Below are positions 35,058 through 46,529 of a DNA stretch of 64,000 nucleotides, one piece after another (positions within the stretch are counted from its first letter, which is position 1; every line of letters begins with the position of its first letter). The position numbers were made by a program, and so were the translations under genes. The notes under the pieces were generated by a model. The model worked only from the letters and a program-made list of their open reading frames with translations. It was not told the DNA's origin and ran no database searches. The stretch comes from Diphasiastrum complanatum (taxonomy: Eukaryota > Streptophyta > Lycopodiopsida > Lycopodiales > Lycopodiaceae): NCBI GenBank assembly GCA_029204225.1, contig CM055102.1, forward strand, positions 4,048,279 to 4,112,278, given 5' to 3'.

Positions 35058-35750
35058 ATGGCCACCACCCCTGAGCTTCCAGTTAAGACTAACAACGGGT
35101 ACTTGATAGAAGCTATCAACAACCATGTAATCCAAGCAACTACTTATTTGTTGAACAACTTCTTGGTTGTTTTAACTTTTTGCAAGGACCGCATCCAGTC
35201 CATGCTGTTCAACCAGATCACGGAGTCCTTCAAAGAGTTCCCGAGCCCCTTGGTGGTGCCATATGACTGGCATACCTTCCTTCTGCACGAGCTCTCCATT
35301 GCCATCAAACCTAACACACATGACCACATCGTAGCAAGATCCCTATTGTGTAACTTTGCATGTGCGCTTCTCGAGAAAAAGGTGCGCGGGTTTAACCGCT
35401 CCAGTATTTTGTTTGCCACCATCCCACACACTAACCTATACCTTCCATCTGTCGCATCCACCTCTACTCAACCCGCAGTCACTGACACAATGGCAAGCAA
35501 ACACATGCGTGGAGCAACCCCTTCCTCATCTAGCCCTGCCACCAAGCAACGTACCACCACCACTTCCGCTGCCACAACTTCTTCTTCTGCTCAACCCACC
35601 ACATCTACTCCTCTTCTTCCTATTCTGACATCCTCTGCCTCCGTCCCCACCCTTCCATTGCTTCCATCACTATCGCTTCGTCCATACCCCTACTTCTGCT
35701 TCTACCCCCGTCCTCCAGATCAACCCTCTCGATTCACAGCTCTCTCTTGA
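35058..35750 (+). CDS. Unrecognised 230-aa ORF with Ser/Thr/Pro-rich tail
   Basis: The frame opens with MATTPELPVKTNNGYLIEAI and has a compact first half (about residues 1-135) with Phe, Leu and His, then a low-complexity Ser/Thr/Pro/Ala tail. A TATA-like CTATATAAGG lies 320 bases upstream (34738). I recognise no domain. After the stop, the same style of Ser/Thr-rich sequence continues in broken frames to about 36800, which suggests a decayed longer gene, perhaps a retroelement gag. A genuine small host protein is possible but less likely. Confidence 0.3.
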   Translation: MATTPELPVKTNNGYLIEAINNHVIQATTYLLNNFLVVLTFCKDRIQSMLFNQITESFKEFPSPLVVPYDWHTFLLHELSIAIKPNTHDHIVARSLLCNFACALLEKKVRGFNRSSILFATIPHTNLYLPSVASTSTQPAVTDTMASKHMRGATPSSSSPATKQRTTTTSAATTSSSAQPTTSTPLLPILTSSASVPTLPLLPSLSLRPYPYFCFYPRPPDQPSRFTALS

Positions 35751-36830
35751 CACCCTGTCGTGGATGCAACTCATCAATCTTTCGCCACCTCGCCAAGTTT
35801 CCTCACCTCCCTCGTGTCCATCCATCCTCCAAACCACCCTCTAGTTCCCTTCTATTCCTACCATTCCTTCTTTTGAGCAGTCTGTTCTTACGTCCATAGT
35901 CGTTCCTAATAAGCTCTATGTGGTCAAAATGGATATTGGCAACTATGTTGTATCAGCAATTCTTTATTGGGATGGTAGCCATTTAATTCGTATCAGATTC
36001 AGAAACCTGTGACCACCTCTCGTCCGAAATTTCGGACGTTATCGACTGATTTCGACCCGTTCCTGCTGGTCCCAACCAGTATTCTTTCCCTGAAGCCCTT
36101 TTTGGGGATGCACTTCGCGTGGATGTTCCAAACTCTGTACCTGGCCGTTCGGAAGCCCGTTTGTTTCAACAGATTTGCCTCGACGTTGCCTACTGGCCAG
36201 AATAGAAAGTATGAGAAACCGTTTCCGTTCGGAGATACTGGGCCATGAATGGGAAAATGAAAAATAAGTCCACCACCATTGCTACTCCTCTCACACCTCT
36301 CACATCTCTAGTGAAAGTTGTCGAGGGTGACAAACCATTGCTTGATGACGCATTTGTGCAAACAGTGTTTACAACATTGTCTGATCCTGCTGACCCCATC
36401 GCACCTGACGTCATGTAATCTCCAGAGAAGCTGATTAAAGATGACGATGACACGGTACAGGTCGTCCGAGCTACCTCACAGCAGGCCCCTATTAGCACCA
36501 CCATATCAGCCAGTCCCACGGATATTTCAATGGCTTACCAAATCTTGGGTACCTTTGTCTAGGAGACGGTAGCCACAATAGCAAAACCGGACGGCCACGT
36601 ATTGGAGTTGGCCATGAGCAACACCCAGTTGTGGGCAAAAACTCAAGCAGCACGAAGCAAATCTTCAAGGGTACATCACGGCCCTCTCAAAGTCTACCAC
36701 GGATGCTCAGTTGAAGGTCCAGGAGATCTAGTAGCAGTTCATACAATGCCTCACTCCACTACTTCAAGCCATGGGTCCTGTTGGGGGTATTCCCAACATT
36801 TTGTAAATAAATAAAATCAGAAAGTAGAAA
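35751..36830 (+). other. Broken continuation of the 35058 ORF region
   Basis: Composition stays more GC-rich and Ser/Thr-coding than the flanks, with short frames on both strands, but stops interrupt every frame. No RT, integrase, zinc-knuckle or transposase motif was seen. Confidence 0.3.
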
Positions 36831-37569
36831 TAGTTGCGAAGGTCATGTCATCCTGCGTGTATAAGGCCATGGCCCAATGAGCGCGCAAGTCAAGTTGTAA
36901 ATAGAATAAAAGACTTGGGCCTTATTGTTAATTAAATAAAACTTGAGGCCACAATGTCAAGTTAATAAACTTAGTCTAAACTTACAAAGTTGGGTCCAAA
37001 ATGAAACTCACAAATATCATGTGATTTCCAATGTACATTTTTTTGACCCTTGGATTAGATTGGACCCAAAGTGAATGGTGTGGATTAGAGTCCATATTTT
37101 TTGGAGTAATCAATAGGAGTAAGGGGCAAGGGCCTTCCCCATTGATAAAAAGGCACCACTTGTACCATATTTTCATGCTTAATGAAAAGGATAAAACTCT
37201 ACCAATTTGGAGAGAAGCATCCTCATTTGCTATTCCATGCTTGCTAATGCCATTGCTGTTTTGCTTTTGCTTTCAAGTTTCCATGCTTTTTGGTTTCAAT
37301 AGTTAATGTTTCTCCATTAGCAAGTAAAATGAGCAAGTGAGCTAACCTCCCCTCTCACTCTCTCTTTCTGTCTCTCTTTCTCTACTTCTTCTATCCATCT
37401 AACTCTCTCTCTCCCTCTCTTTTTCACTACAAAACATGATGTACATTGGGTTAGTGTAGGAAGGGGTAGTGTTAAAGGGGTGTAGTGTTAGTAAAGAGAG
37501 TAGGAGCATCTAAATCTTGCAACTAGGCTAAGTAGGCTCCTATCCAAGTGTTCTAACCCTTTTGATAGG
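36831..37569. other. Gene-free flank with pyrimidine-rich tract
   Basis: AT-rich, with a CT-rich run at about 37350-37430. No coding or RNA feature recognised. Confidence 0.4.
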
Positions 37570-37770
37570 TGGAGGGTTGGGAAAGTGGAAAAATTTGGAA
37601 AAGTAAAAGTGGAAAAGTTTGGGAGTAAAATGTTTGGGATAACAGAAAAGTTGGGAGAGCAAAAATTTGGGGAGAGCACAATATTTGGGAAAGCAAACAG
37701 TTGGGGAATGTGAAAGTGGGGAACTTACAAATTTGGGAATGTACAAGTTGGGAAATATGGAAAATTTGGA
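37570..37770 (+). repeat. Degenerate GGGAAA/TTTGGG minisatellite
   Basis: About ten imperfect units of 15-25 bases share a TTTGGGA or TTGGGAA core followed by purines (for example AAAATTTGGGGAGAGCA). The strand is strongly purine-rich. Confidence 0.7.
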
Positions 37771-37774
37771 GCAA

Positions 37775-38310
37775 GTGCCAGTTTTCAAAATGTAATGACG
37801 TTTTGAGATTTTGTGATCTAGGTTCGTCCCTTGGATAATAGAGCAAGACTACGAGAATATTCAGTGAAGAAGGCAAACTCAGATGGTATCTCTGGAAGTG
37901 TAGGGAAATTTCCAAAGTTATGCACAAAACTGGCAAAAAACTGTCACAGACAGTAACTCAGCAAATTAGTTTAAGTGCCAGTATTCAAAATGCAATAGCT
38001 TTTTGAGCTTTTGTGATCTAGGTTCGCCCTTTAATATGTGATAGAGAAAGATTAGGAGAGTCTTTTGTGAAGAGGGCAAACTCAAATGGTATCTCTGGAA
38101 GTGTAGGGACATTTCCAAAGCTATGCACAAAAACTGACAAGAAATTGTCACAGATAATAACTTTGCAAATTAGTTTAAGTGCTCGTTTTCAAAATGCTAT
38201 AACTTCTTGAGATCTTGTGATCTAGGTTCTTCCCTTGGATATGTAATAGAGCAAGATTACGAGAGCCTTTAGTGAAGAGGGCAAACTCAGATGGTATATC
38301 AAAGTGCATT
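37775..38310 (+). repeat. ~200-bp tandem repeat, about 2.6 units
   Basis: Units begin at 37775, 37975 and 38179 with GTGC(C/T)(A/C)GT.TTCAAAATG. Each contains TTTTGTGATCTAGGTTC and GAGGGCAAACTCA. The spacing of 200 and 204 bases is satellite- or nucleosome-like. The last unit is cut near 38310. Confidence 0.88.
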
Positions 38311-38943
38311 GACATACAATCATACAAGCCGTTTCATAACACTCATGAATCAACATAACCTTCAATAAATAATCCCAACCACTACAACATTGTACGGAAG
38401 TCAATTGGACCATGTTGGACAAACTCATACAATCCAACTTGTTTTCATGGAGTATCATTTGTTATTAAAGAGACCATTCTCCAACATAACCTCCTCTCGC
38501 ACACAACATAGACTATCGACCTTAATAATAGTGCTTATTTAGTCATTGAAAACATTAAGAGACTAGCATATAGAGAGAGGGAAGTGATTTACAAATAAAA
38601 GACTACCAATGAATTGTAAAGAAAAAAACCATCAAGATTTTGAAAATACACACTTGTGAATACCATTGCATAAAGAGAACAAGATTCTATCACTTGGAAT
38701 GGCTGCACTCTATCACTTTTGCTAAGGCACGACCCTTGTGGCTTGCACCTATCCCTTGTTTATCTTGTGTTATGGCTTATAATTAAATAACCATTGCAAA
38801 GCTATTGCTCTACGTGCATGCTTCACCATGCTTATGAAAGTGCCCTCGTCAGTATTCATAAGACAAAAGTTCAGATAATGAAGCTAATGGCAGCAACAGG
38901 CTACAAGACAAATGCAGATTCAAGAGGCAGACTCAAAAACTGG
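38311..38943. other. Gene-free region downstream of the glycerol kinase remnant
   Basis: AT-rich sequence without a sustained frame. It would include the 3' UTR of the minus-strand kinase gene. No other feature seen. Confidence 0.4.
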
Positions 38944-40556
38944 CTAACTAAGGCCTGCAAGACCAAAGGATCTCTCCACAGCTTTGCACCATAAAGCATA
39001 TCGCTTTTCTCTCTCATCTTTGCCAATGCGAGGATGGAAAGTGGTAACCTTGGCTTCTGGATGCCCGTCACGAGTATCAGACAGTGAAATGTCCTCAAAA
39101 ATTTGCTGCTCTGTCCAACCGATTGTAAGACCAGCAACATAGGCAGCACCCCTTGCAGTGGTCTCAATGTCAGCTGGCAATCTCTCTGGCAGATTCGATG
39201 ATGCCTAAGGTATCCCTCAACCATTGCACAGCAGCTCCAGCAATTGCAATGGAACCCTCCAGGGCATAATGGGTGGGTGCATGTGGCCCAAGCTTGAATG
39301 AGATAGTTGTCAAGAGCCCATGCTTTGATGATACAAGTGTTTCACCTGTGTTCATTAGAATGAAGCAACCAGTCCCATAAGTCCTTTTAGCTTCACCTTT
39401 CTTGCACTTTTGGCCTAACACTGCAGCATTCTGATCCCCGATGCATCCGGCTATTGGAACTCCTGCCAGGGGCCATCCTTCAGCAACATCTCCTATGTAC
39501 TCGGCATTGCTTACGATGCGAGGAAGAATAGTAGAAGGAATACCCAACCTCTTGAGAGTAGGTTCATGCCACTGCAGGGTACTCAGATCCATTAGCAAAG
39601 TACGAGCTGCATTCGCACAGTCTGTGACATGCACGCCACCCTGCGGTACGTCTTCTTGTAAGATTCCAGATAAGCCAAGTTTCAACTGTGCCAAAGAGAG
39701 CATCCCCTTCCTCAATTGCAGATTTTACCACGGGTACCGATTCAAGCAACCAAATCAGTTTCATGGCACTGAAGTATGCACTAATGGGCAGACCAGCGGA
39801 CTTCACAAATTGGAGTCTTCCTTCAGGTAATTCCTTCTCGAGGCGCCTATATTTTGAAACAAAGACTACATGTGTCAATCGCGAAGAACAATAATTCTTG
39901 CAGAGAAATCTGTCGTAAAAGGTGAAGTTAGTAACAGGCATGAAAAAATAATAAGCACATTGGATCTGCAAGACAATAAAAAGCTAAAGGAAGCTGATGC
40001 AAAGAGTGAAAAAACAGTCACGGAATAACAGTTAGAGAAGAAAAGAATGAAGACCTGCAAATGGAGCTGGTCCTAGTATCCATCCAAACAATGGCATTGT
40101 AAAGGGGAAGTCCAGTGCTCTTCCTCCAAACTACAGTTGTCTCCCTCTGATTCGTTATTCCAATTGCTTTGACATTACCATCGATTGATATTCCCTCTGC
40201 TCTAGCCTTTTCACATGTCCTCTGGATGCAAACTTTCACAGTGTCCAAGATTACAAGTGGATCGTGCTCTACCCACCTGTAGGATGGCAATACTCTTAGC
40301 ACAGCCTTAACAAACTAGAATGAATGTCTATATAACAAGAAATGCATGTACCTGTAATTCGAGAGGCACACAGAAAAAAACTTGAATGGCCAAAAAGACA
40401 AAAGAAGGTTTGAATACTAGAGTTCTACCCAGCCTGAGGATATATTTGCGCGAATTCCACCTGATGAGAGGCCACTGGTTTGGCATTCCGATCATACAAG
40501 AAAAACCTGGTGCTGGTGGTTCCCTGATCTGTCCCTCTAGCGCTTCCTTTCCTCAA
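38944..40556 (-). pseudogene. Glycerol kinase pseudogene (frameshift plus internal deletion)
   Basis: The family phosphorylates glycerol to glycerol-3-phosphate with ATP. On minus, exon 40556-40429 carries DQGTTSTR (phosphate loop) and ends at a GT donor. Exon 40276-40055 has [17 protein letters not shown] and NAIVWMD. Exon from 39846 begins RLEKELPEG, and the splice phases join correctly. Near 39650-39665 one extra base shifts the frame before GGVHVTD. Reading continues with IAGCIGDQNAA (catalytic Asp region), TYGTGCFIL and ALEGSIAIAGAAVQWL. At 39180 about 105-110 residues are gone, including the adenosine-binding segment, and the C-terminus PADIETTARGAAY...AVERSFGLAGLS follows in another frame. 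No start codon exon was found. It is surely a glycerol kinase relative and, unless the assembly is wrong, not functional. Confidence 0.9.
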
Positions 40557-41115
40557 CTGCCTTCAAGGTGCAAATTCATTTGACAATCAACCTCAATAAC
40601 TCACTCCTCACCTCTCTAGTGCTCTTATAACTGCAGGAATGGATCAAATAGTCCACCAGCTTGCACAATGCACCTCCATTCTTGCCCTTCAATGTCGCAT
40701 ATGACAATAAATAAGACATCTTTCACCACTTGAGCTTCCATTCCAGTTTCCATAAGCGGTTTGTGGGAGAGCAGTGAGCCAAATTGCCAGAATCCGTTGC
40801 TATTTGAGCGGGGATAGAGGCTGCAGATCCATTATTCAATGCGATTTGAAGGTAGTGGCAGCAGAAGAAGCATCCTATGCATGAATTGTGGTGCGGCCTG
40901 CCAATGGAGTAGCTCATCGCCCATCTTCCAGGGCGCTCTAGGCTCAACAATGAAGCAGCAGCATCGCAGCCATCCCCGTCGTCGTCCATGCATGATCCCA
41001 TCCAGCCATCCATCCCCATGGGGGGTTTTGATTTTGCCAAGAATTTGCTGAGCTTTCTATTTGAAATCATCCTCGGAGGGGGAGAGTGAGGTATATCCAT
41101 TCAAACCTTTTTTAC
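40557..41115 (-). other. Upstream region of the glycerol kinase remnant
   Basis: The first exon of a plant glycerol kinase should lie here, ending just before the DQGTT segment. A 125-codon open frame on minus (41100-40723) has no match to the expected N-terminus. The acceptor-like CTTGAAGGCAG before 40556 suggests a lost or unrecognised exon. Confidence 0.35.
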
Positions 41116-41322
41116 AATTTTGTCCTATGCCCAAATTTCAGCTCTCTTGCTCAACGAGAGTAACTACGTGGCAAATTATGTGATGTAGATTAATTTTTAA
41201 ATCAAAGGCTATAATTGGGTAATTTTGTCCTATATCCAAATTTTAGCTCTTTGCTCGAGAGTTACCATGTGGCAGATTATGTGATGTAGATTAATCTTTA
41301 AATTAAAGGCTATAATTGGGTA
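41116..41322. repeat. Tandem duplication, two ~105-bp units
   Basis: Units begin AATTTTGTCCTAT at 41116 and 41221 and end at GGCTATAATTGGGTA. The copies are about 90% identical by eye. They lie upstream of the minus-strand kinase remnant. Confidence 0.9.
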
Positions 41323-41569
41323 TCTAGGAATAGAAATTCCACGCATGTTGTTTACGTGTGCAGTGTTGCTACTGATCGCATGATTTGAGATCCATGACTT
41401 TAAATTCGATGCTCGTTCATTGTTCGTTATCAGTCATCTGGCTTTTTGCGTGCGTTGTGTGTAGGCGGTAATGATTGATCAGTTTTTAAATCAGAAGGGA
41501 TTTTGCGCGCATCCTAGGCGACAGTGATCAGAGAGCTTTTTGCAACTGTTGTGTCTTAAGTTTTGTCAG

Positions 41570-42250
41570 CGACGACTATCTTGGCACATCTGTCTATCAG
41601 CACTGATTGTGCATGTTTTGTCTACACGATACTGATCAAAAGGCTTTTTGTGCTTGTTCTGTGTTTATCAACCACCACTTTGTTGGCACATTTGTCTCAT
41701 CAGAAAGGATTTTGTGGTTGCAGCTGTTGTATGTGCGTGTTTTATCAGCGACCATTTTGTTGGCACATGTGTCTCTGTCTATCGTCGGTGATCCATGTGG
41801 AGGCATTTTGTAAGCATGTGTACGGTTTTCAAAAATTTTCTTGAGTCTCTTTTATCAGTGATTAGTTTTGTAGCATAGCTACCTCTCGAACTACTGTTGT
41901 TCCTAGAAAAGCAGCATACACGCAGACGTTTGCACGTGGGTTCTTTTGGGTTCTTCTGTTTCTGTTCTTTTTGTAAGCTCGTTGTAATTTGAAAAGTACT
42001 TGTTCTTGCATGCAGTGTCGTTGTCCAAACAGCTAGAAATTGCATGGGTTGAAATTTGTTTGTCATGAGAGATCGGTTTCAAGATGCCTTGCATGCAATT
42101 GTAAATTACAAATTTGTCTTTCGCAATCTGTCCCACTAACAAGTTACATTAGAAAGTGATCAGTTTGGTAGCATATCTGTCTCTCTGTCATCAGTGATCA
42201 ATTTTGTAGCACAGGCATTTTTGTCTTATCAATGATCAATTTTTAGACAC
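41570..42250. repeat. Degenerate repeat with TTGGCACAT(C/T/G)TGTC core
   Basis: The core occurs at about 41580, 41683 and 41760, each followed within 15 bases by CATCAG or TATCG. Related GTTTTATCAG/GATCAATTTT motifs recur to 42240. Spacing is irregular (about 100 and 77 bases), so this is an old, decayed tandem array. Confidence 0.6.
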
Positions 42251-43245
42251 TTGTTTTCAATCTTGGCAGCTACTTTCTAAACCTATTCCTGTCTCTTTCT
42301 CTTTGTGAATTGTAGTACAACAGTAGCCGCATACAAAGAAGCAACGTAGTTTTGTGGAGTTGTGGATGTGATAGGAAAAGTAGCGCTACAGTAGAGAAAA
42401 CCAGCACAATGTGGGATCAAACTACTTTGAAATCTCAGTGTGTGAGTAGAAAATCAGCACTAAGCAGAAAAGTGGTAGAGTTTTGTTTTTCTATACATTG
42501 CTTATCACGATTTTGGAACTTTTCTAGGTATTTTGTAATCATAGTTGATGAAAAAGGTTAATTTTGCACATTACTTTTTGGATGTTGTTAGAGGTGTGAA
42601 AATTGTCAACTAGTTTCGATATTTTATTTGGCAATTTTGGAGGCCAAAATGAAATCTCAAATTAGAGTTAGTTTCATGAATGTCACTAAAGCTCTAAATA
42701 GTGTTATTACTATTTTTAACAAGTAGCTAAGTGTATGAGGTTGATTCTGGACCCATTCTAATTGGTTAAATTTGGTACATTGCATTTGGACCATAATTTC
42801 TAGGTTTTTGGTTAAGTACCTAGAAGTTGCTATTTTAGGACATAGTTGGAGAATAGGGCCAAATGACATATTGGATACTAGAAATAGCTATACCTACATG
42901 GAGAAAATAATCATTAGTTGATCATTTGTGTGAAGATCTCATCTTTGTTGATTCTATGTCCATCTCATGTCATTTTCTTGTGTATCTTGAGTTTCTATGT
43001 GTAGAATTTGATTTTCTTGTAGATCTTGAATCCACAAGTGTGAAGGACAGTAGGCTGCTACTGTTCTATAGACAGGGATAGTACCTTAGTGTATTTTTAT
43101 GTTCATGATCAGATCTATGTGATTTATGCAAGACTAGCATGCTAGTATTGTTGATTTCTACCTTCTAACTAGTTCTAGATGTGTTGATCAAATTGACCCA
43201 AGATCAAAGATCCATTAAGTGAATTTTGGATCTGTAATTTTCACA
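42251..43245. other. Gene-free; right end is a Copia LTR
   Basis: No coding sequence. The last part ends AATTTTCACA directly before a primer site at 43246, so it is a plus-strand LTR of the TGTGAA/TTCACA family. A possible LTR start is TGTGAAGATC at 42929, giving about 317 bases, but this was not confirmed by a second copy. Confidence 0.45.
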
Positions 43246-43257
43246 TGGTATTAGAGC
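43246..43257 (+). promoter_or_regulatory. Copia primer-binding site with one change
   Basis: TGGTATTAGAGC differs at one base from the tRNA-Met primer site and follows TTCACA. The leader downstream matches, inverted, the leader at 47935-48131. Confidence 0.75.
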
Positions 43258-43849
43258 AGGTTGCAGGTCAAATTTGGAGATTCAACCATTTCTAGTGGTG
43301 GATTTGAGGGCGCCATAAATTCTTTGTGGATTTGGAGGCTCTACACACTCAAATTAAGTTGTTGGAAGCATAGAAAGTGGATCTTTGAGATCCTAACACC
43401 ATTTTAGGTCAAATCACTTGTAGTAGGCCGATTTTGAATCTATTCACTAGAATTTTGAGACAAAAATTTCCTATGGTAGAGAATCATACATTCTAGTAGA
43501 TGTCATATCAAGATTCTAGCTTTTGCATCTAGATTATTCTTGATTCAATATTTTGCATTTTTGAAAAAACTTTAAATTTTGTAGGATCTCTTGATTTTCA
43601 GGTTGCTGGACTTTTGAAAAGTGCATTTCAATCTTAGGTATTAGCAAAAGTTCATCATATTGTATTTAGATCTATTGTGATCAAGAAATCAAGATTCTAC
43701 ATGTGCTAGGAATTGCTAGAAAGAAGAGAAAAAGGAGAGGATAGAATGTTCCATATCTTTGTGATTTCTTCTTGAGTTTTATTTGTTGATTTCAAGGGAG
43801 TGCTTTGTGCATTGGAACAGGTTCAAAGTAAAGATCAAATCATTACAAC

Positions 43850-44133
43850 ATGGCAACCTCAAGTGACTTCATGTTGGAAGGCAATGATAGGCTTACCTCA
43901 ATCAACTTTTCTATTTGGAAGGTAAGGATGGAGTCCTTATTGGAGATGAATGAGTTGATGGAGATTGTTGCAGGTGTGGAGGAGAGGCCTCAAGCACCCC
44001 ATGATTAGTTGAGGTATGACAAGAGAGCTAAAAGAGCTCTACACATGACTAAGATGAATATTACCAATCAGCTTCTCAAGAAAGTTGGTAAGTGTACTTC
44101 ATCAAAGGAGGCTTGGGATTCATTAAAGAAACC
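43850..44133 (+). pseudogene. Copia gag N-terminal fragment
   Basis: ATG at 43850 opens MATSSDFMLEGNDRL, closely related to the minus-strand gag at 4932-4657. One in-frame TAG lies at 44006-44008, after which RYDKRAKRAL continues in the same frame. The frame is cut near 44133 where unrelated minus-strand Ty3 sequence begins. The rest of the element is missing. Confidence 0.85.
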
Positions 44134-44343
44134 ATTGTTGTTGCTCAGGTTGAGGTGGTGCTCGTACTTCTGTTTTGCTGCTGTCAAGTTTGCGTGGGCC
44201 ACATGCTAATTGGCTTGCCCTGGTGGTGCAGGTAAGGCCATGCATTGTTGATTGTTCGACGCGCCATACCTCGGTGTCGCATTTGGTGCCCCTTGATGAT
44301 ATGGATAAGAAGTCTGATAAGGACTCCTCTTTTGCTGGATAAT

Positions 44344-45285
44344 TCATGGGTTGAATGGGCAAAAGGTCGTCTCGTGCAATGATGCATTGCACAGATGGCA
44401 AAACATTTGTGACAGTCGCAGATTTTGCTTTAGGAATAGACACTCATTCGTTGTATGGTTGTGTGTGCAAACTGTGCACCGTATATTTTCACAGCGGGGA
44501 TACTGTGGTTGGCTCTGATCTTGTGGATTTGACGTTGTTGCTACAGCTCCCTGCAAGGCCTTTAGTTTCTGATCAAATTGATTCGTAAGTTGCTCCATCT
44601 GTTGTTTGTGTGATTTGATCATTTGTTCCAACAGCAGTTCTGCGGATAGATTGGAAGCGTTGGATGATGATGACGCTACTGAGGGAGTTGGAGTATGGGT
44701 GGTTGGATATTCATCGTCAGATCCCCCATCCTCTTCCCTGATGGCATCATCCATAGCTTCTTGCAAAGTAGCATACTGTTCCTGTCGTTTCAACTCTCTT
44801 CTGATGCTATGTGGTAACTCCACGAGGAACCACAAAATCACCGCATGATCGGGAGTTAGGGCTGCATTGCATTCGGATCGCAAATGTCTGACCCACTCGA
44901 TATAATCCCTGAATCTTTCTCTTTTTCCCATCTTGACTTTGCTCAGCAGGAGAAACGGGGCTTCTAGGAATTTCCTTAATTTAAAGCGCATGATGAGAGC
45001 CGCTTTAACTGCTTCCCATGTGGTCTTTTCTTCTTCCGACAGGTTGAAGTACCAATCTTGTGCCACTGCCACAAGAGACATTGGAAACAACATCAATTTT
45101 TCTGCAGGTGTCCGATCGCTGTAGACCTTGTAGACTTGCTCATAGATTTGGAGGAATCTGATGGGATCTGATGATCCATCTATCTCGATGTGTGGTGCCC
45201 TCCGGATTGCTTGTAATGGTGCGACAGGTACGAGTTGACCCATTGGATCCATTGGTGCTGGTTCCGTCTCTGTCTCGATTTGCAC
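44344..45285 (-). CDS. Ty3-type Gag polyprotein fragment, intact frame
   Basis: A 313-residue frame on minus with a Retrotrans_gag core: WYFNLSEEEKTTWEAVKAAL, then FRDYIEWVRHLRSECNA. It is followed by an acidic linker, a coiled-coil-like MEQLTNQFDQKLKAL, and two knuckles, CTVCTHNHTTNEC (spacing off by one) and a perfect CHLCNASLHETTFC. It ends at CPFNP without protease. It would form the particle of a Ty3 element. There is no stop or frameshift within it, so it is younger than its neighbours or under constraint. Its 3' end meets the Copia gag scrap at about 44133-44340. Confidence 0.85.
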   Translation of the reverse strand: MQIETETEPAPMDPMGQLVPVAPLQAIRRAPHIEIDGSSDPIRFLQIYEQVYKVYSDRTPAEKLMLFPMSLVAVAQDWYFNLSEEEKTTWEAVKAALIMRFKLRKFLEAPFLLLSKVKMGKRERFRDYIEWVRHLRSECNAALTPDHAVILWFLVELPHSIRRELKRQEQYATLQEAMDDAIREEDGGSDDEYPTTHTPTPSVASSSSNASNLSAELLLEQMIKSHKQQMEQLTNQFDQKLKALQGAVATTSNPQDQSQPQYPRCENIRCTVCTHNHTTNECLFLKQNLRLSQMFCHLCNASLHETTFCPFNP

Positions 45286-46250
45286 AACTGGTTGGCAACA
45301 AACTATGTTTAGCTAGTTTTTATTCTCACACTCCTTATTGAGATTGATGTCCTAAAAGGATCTTCCACCACCTCTAATACGATCCTTTACACGGTGCTCC
45401 AAGGATGCATCTACATGCATGCATAGATCCATGTGAGATCTTTTAAAGACTAAAATATCTTGCCAAATTTTGACAAGCAGGACAATAATCTAAAATCCTA
45501 ACTACCTAAATGCCCAAAGATTAGTGTAGAGGGTTGAGATATTGCATATTGAAATTTCTACACAAGGTCAAATTGGATCAAAAGAAGAAAACAAAAGTTA
45601 TGTATCAGATCCACCCTGAATTTAAATCTAAAATAATCCTTGGCTTGGGTAGATGGGTTGAATCAAGATGGAGTCTATTTTGACCCTACAACTATTTTGA
45701 CCCTACATCTATTTCCACTCAAGAAAAGTATATGTTTTTCACTCAAGGCTCACAAGGCCAGGAAGCCTTTAAGAACTACCATGTACTTATCGATTATGTT
45801 TCAAAGTGATGGTTATCTAATAGAAGACGAATCAGGTAGTAGTAGTTAATCACTTTTAATTAAAAACTGATACTCAACTACGGATTTACAAGTAATAAAT
45901 CGCACTTACGAAGATAGGCTTAGTGTTTATTAGAAAATTGGAAGAGAGTAGATCCAACGCTTCTCCATAACAACTACACATCTTTTTCATTTGTATAATT
46001 TGATATTTTCATTGATCAATTTTCTTAATTTGAGTATTCAAGCTTTTGTCTCATACCATTGAGTGCAGGTTCATGTTGTTACTTGTAGTTCCATTTTTCA
46101 TTTTCATTATATGATGCTAGTAAGTAACTATCGCACTATAGGCTCTATACATGTTTGATTTTTATTACCACTTTGTGAATCTATTGTATTTTAGAGATGG
46201 TATCAAAGGTATGGTTCTTATTACTCTTTGCTCATTTTCATATTTTTACA
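45286..46250. other. Gene-free; probable LTR of a plus-strand Copia scrap
   Basis: No coding sequence. The right end TTTTTACA abuts a primer-site-like TGGTATCAAAGC at 46251, so part is probably LTR. No partner LTR was delimited. Confidence 0.4.
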
Positions 46251-46262
46251 TGGTATCAAAGC
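46251..46262 (+). promoter_or_regulatory. Copia primer-binding site variant
   Basis: TGGTATCAAAGC has one change from the tRNA-Met site and follows TTTTTACA. Only about 100 bases of leader remain before a long microsatellite and then RNase H sequence. Confidence 0.65.
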
Positions 46263-46363
46263 GGGTTCCTTAAGTCACCCAATATCAAAGTGGTTCACAT
46301 TGTCTTGTTTCTATCAAAACACTAATAAAAGTGCACATTCAACAGACATTAGTCAATCTTTGA

Positions 46364-46529
<166 letters not shown>

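Noticed and set aside
37540-37936. Phe/Pro/Ser-rich minus-strand ORFs
   Set aside because: Shadows of the purine minisatellite and the 200-bp tandem units.
40723-41100. First exon of glycerol kinase in the 125-codon minus ORF
   Set aside because: No resemblance to the expected N-terminus before DQGTT, and no phase-compatible donor was identified.
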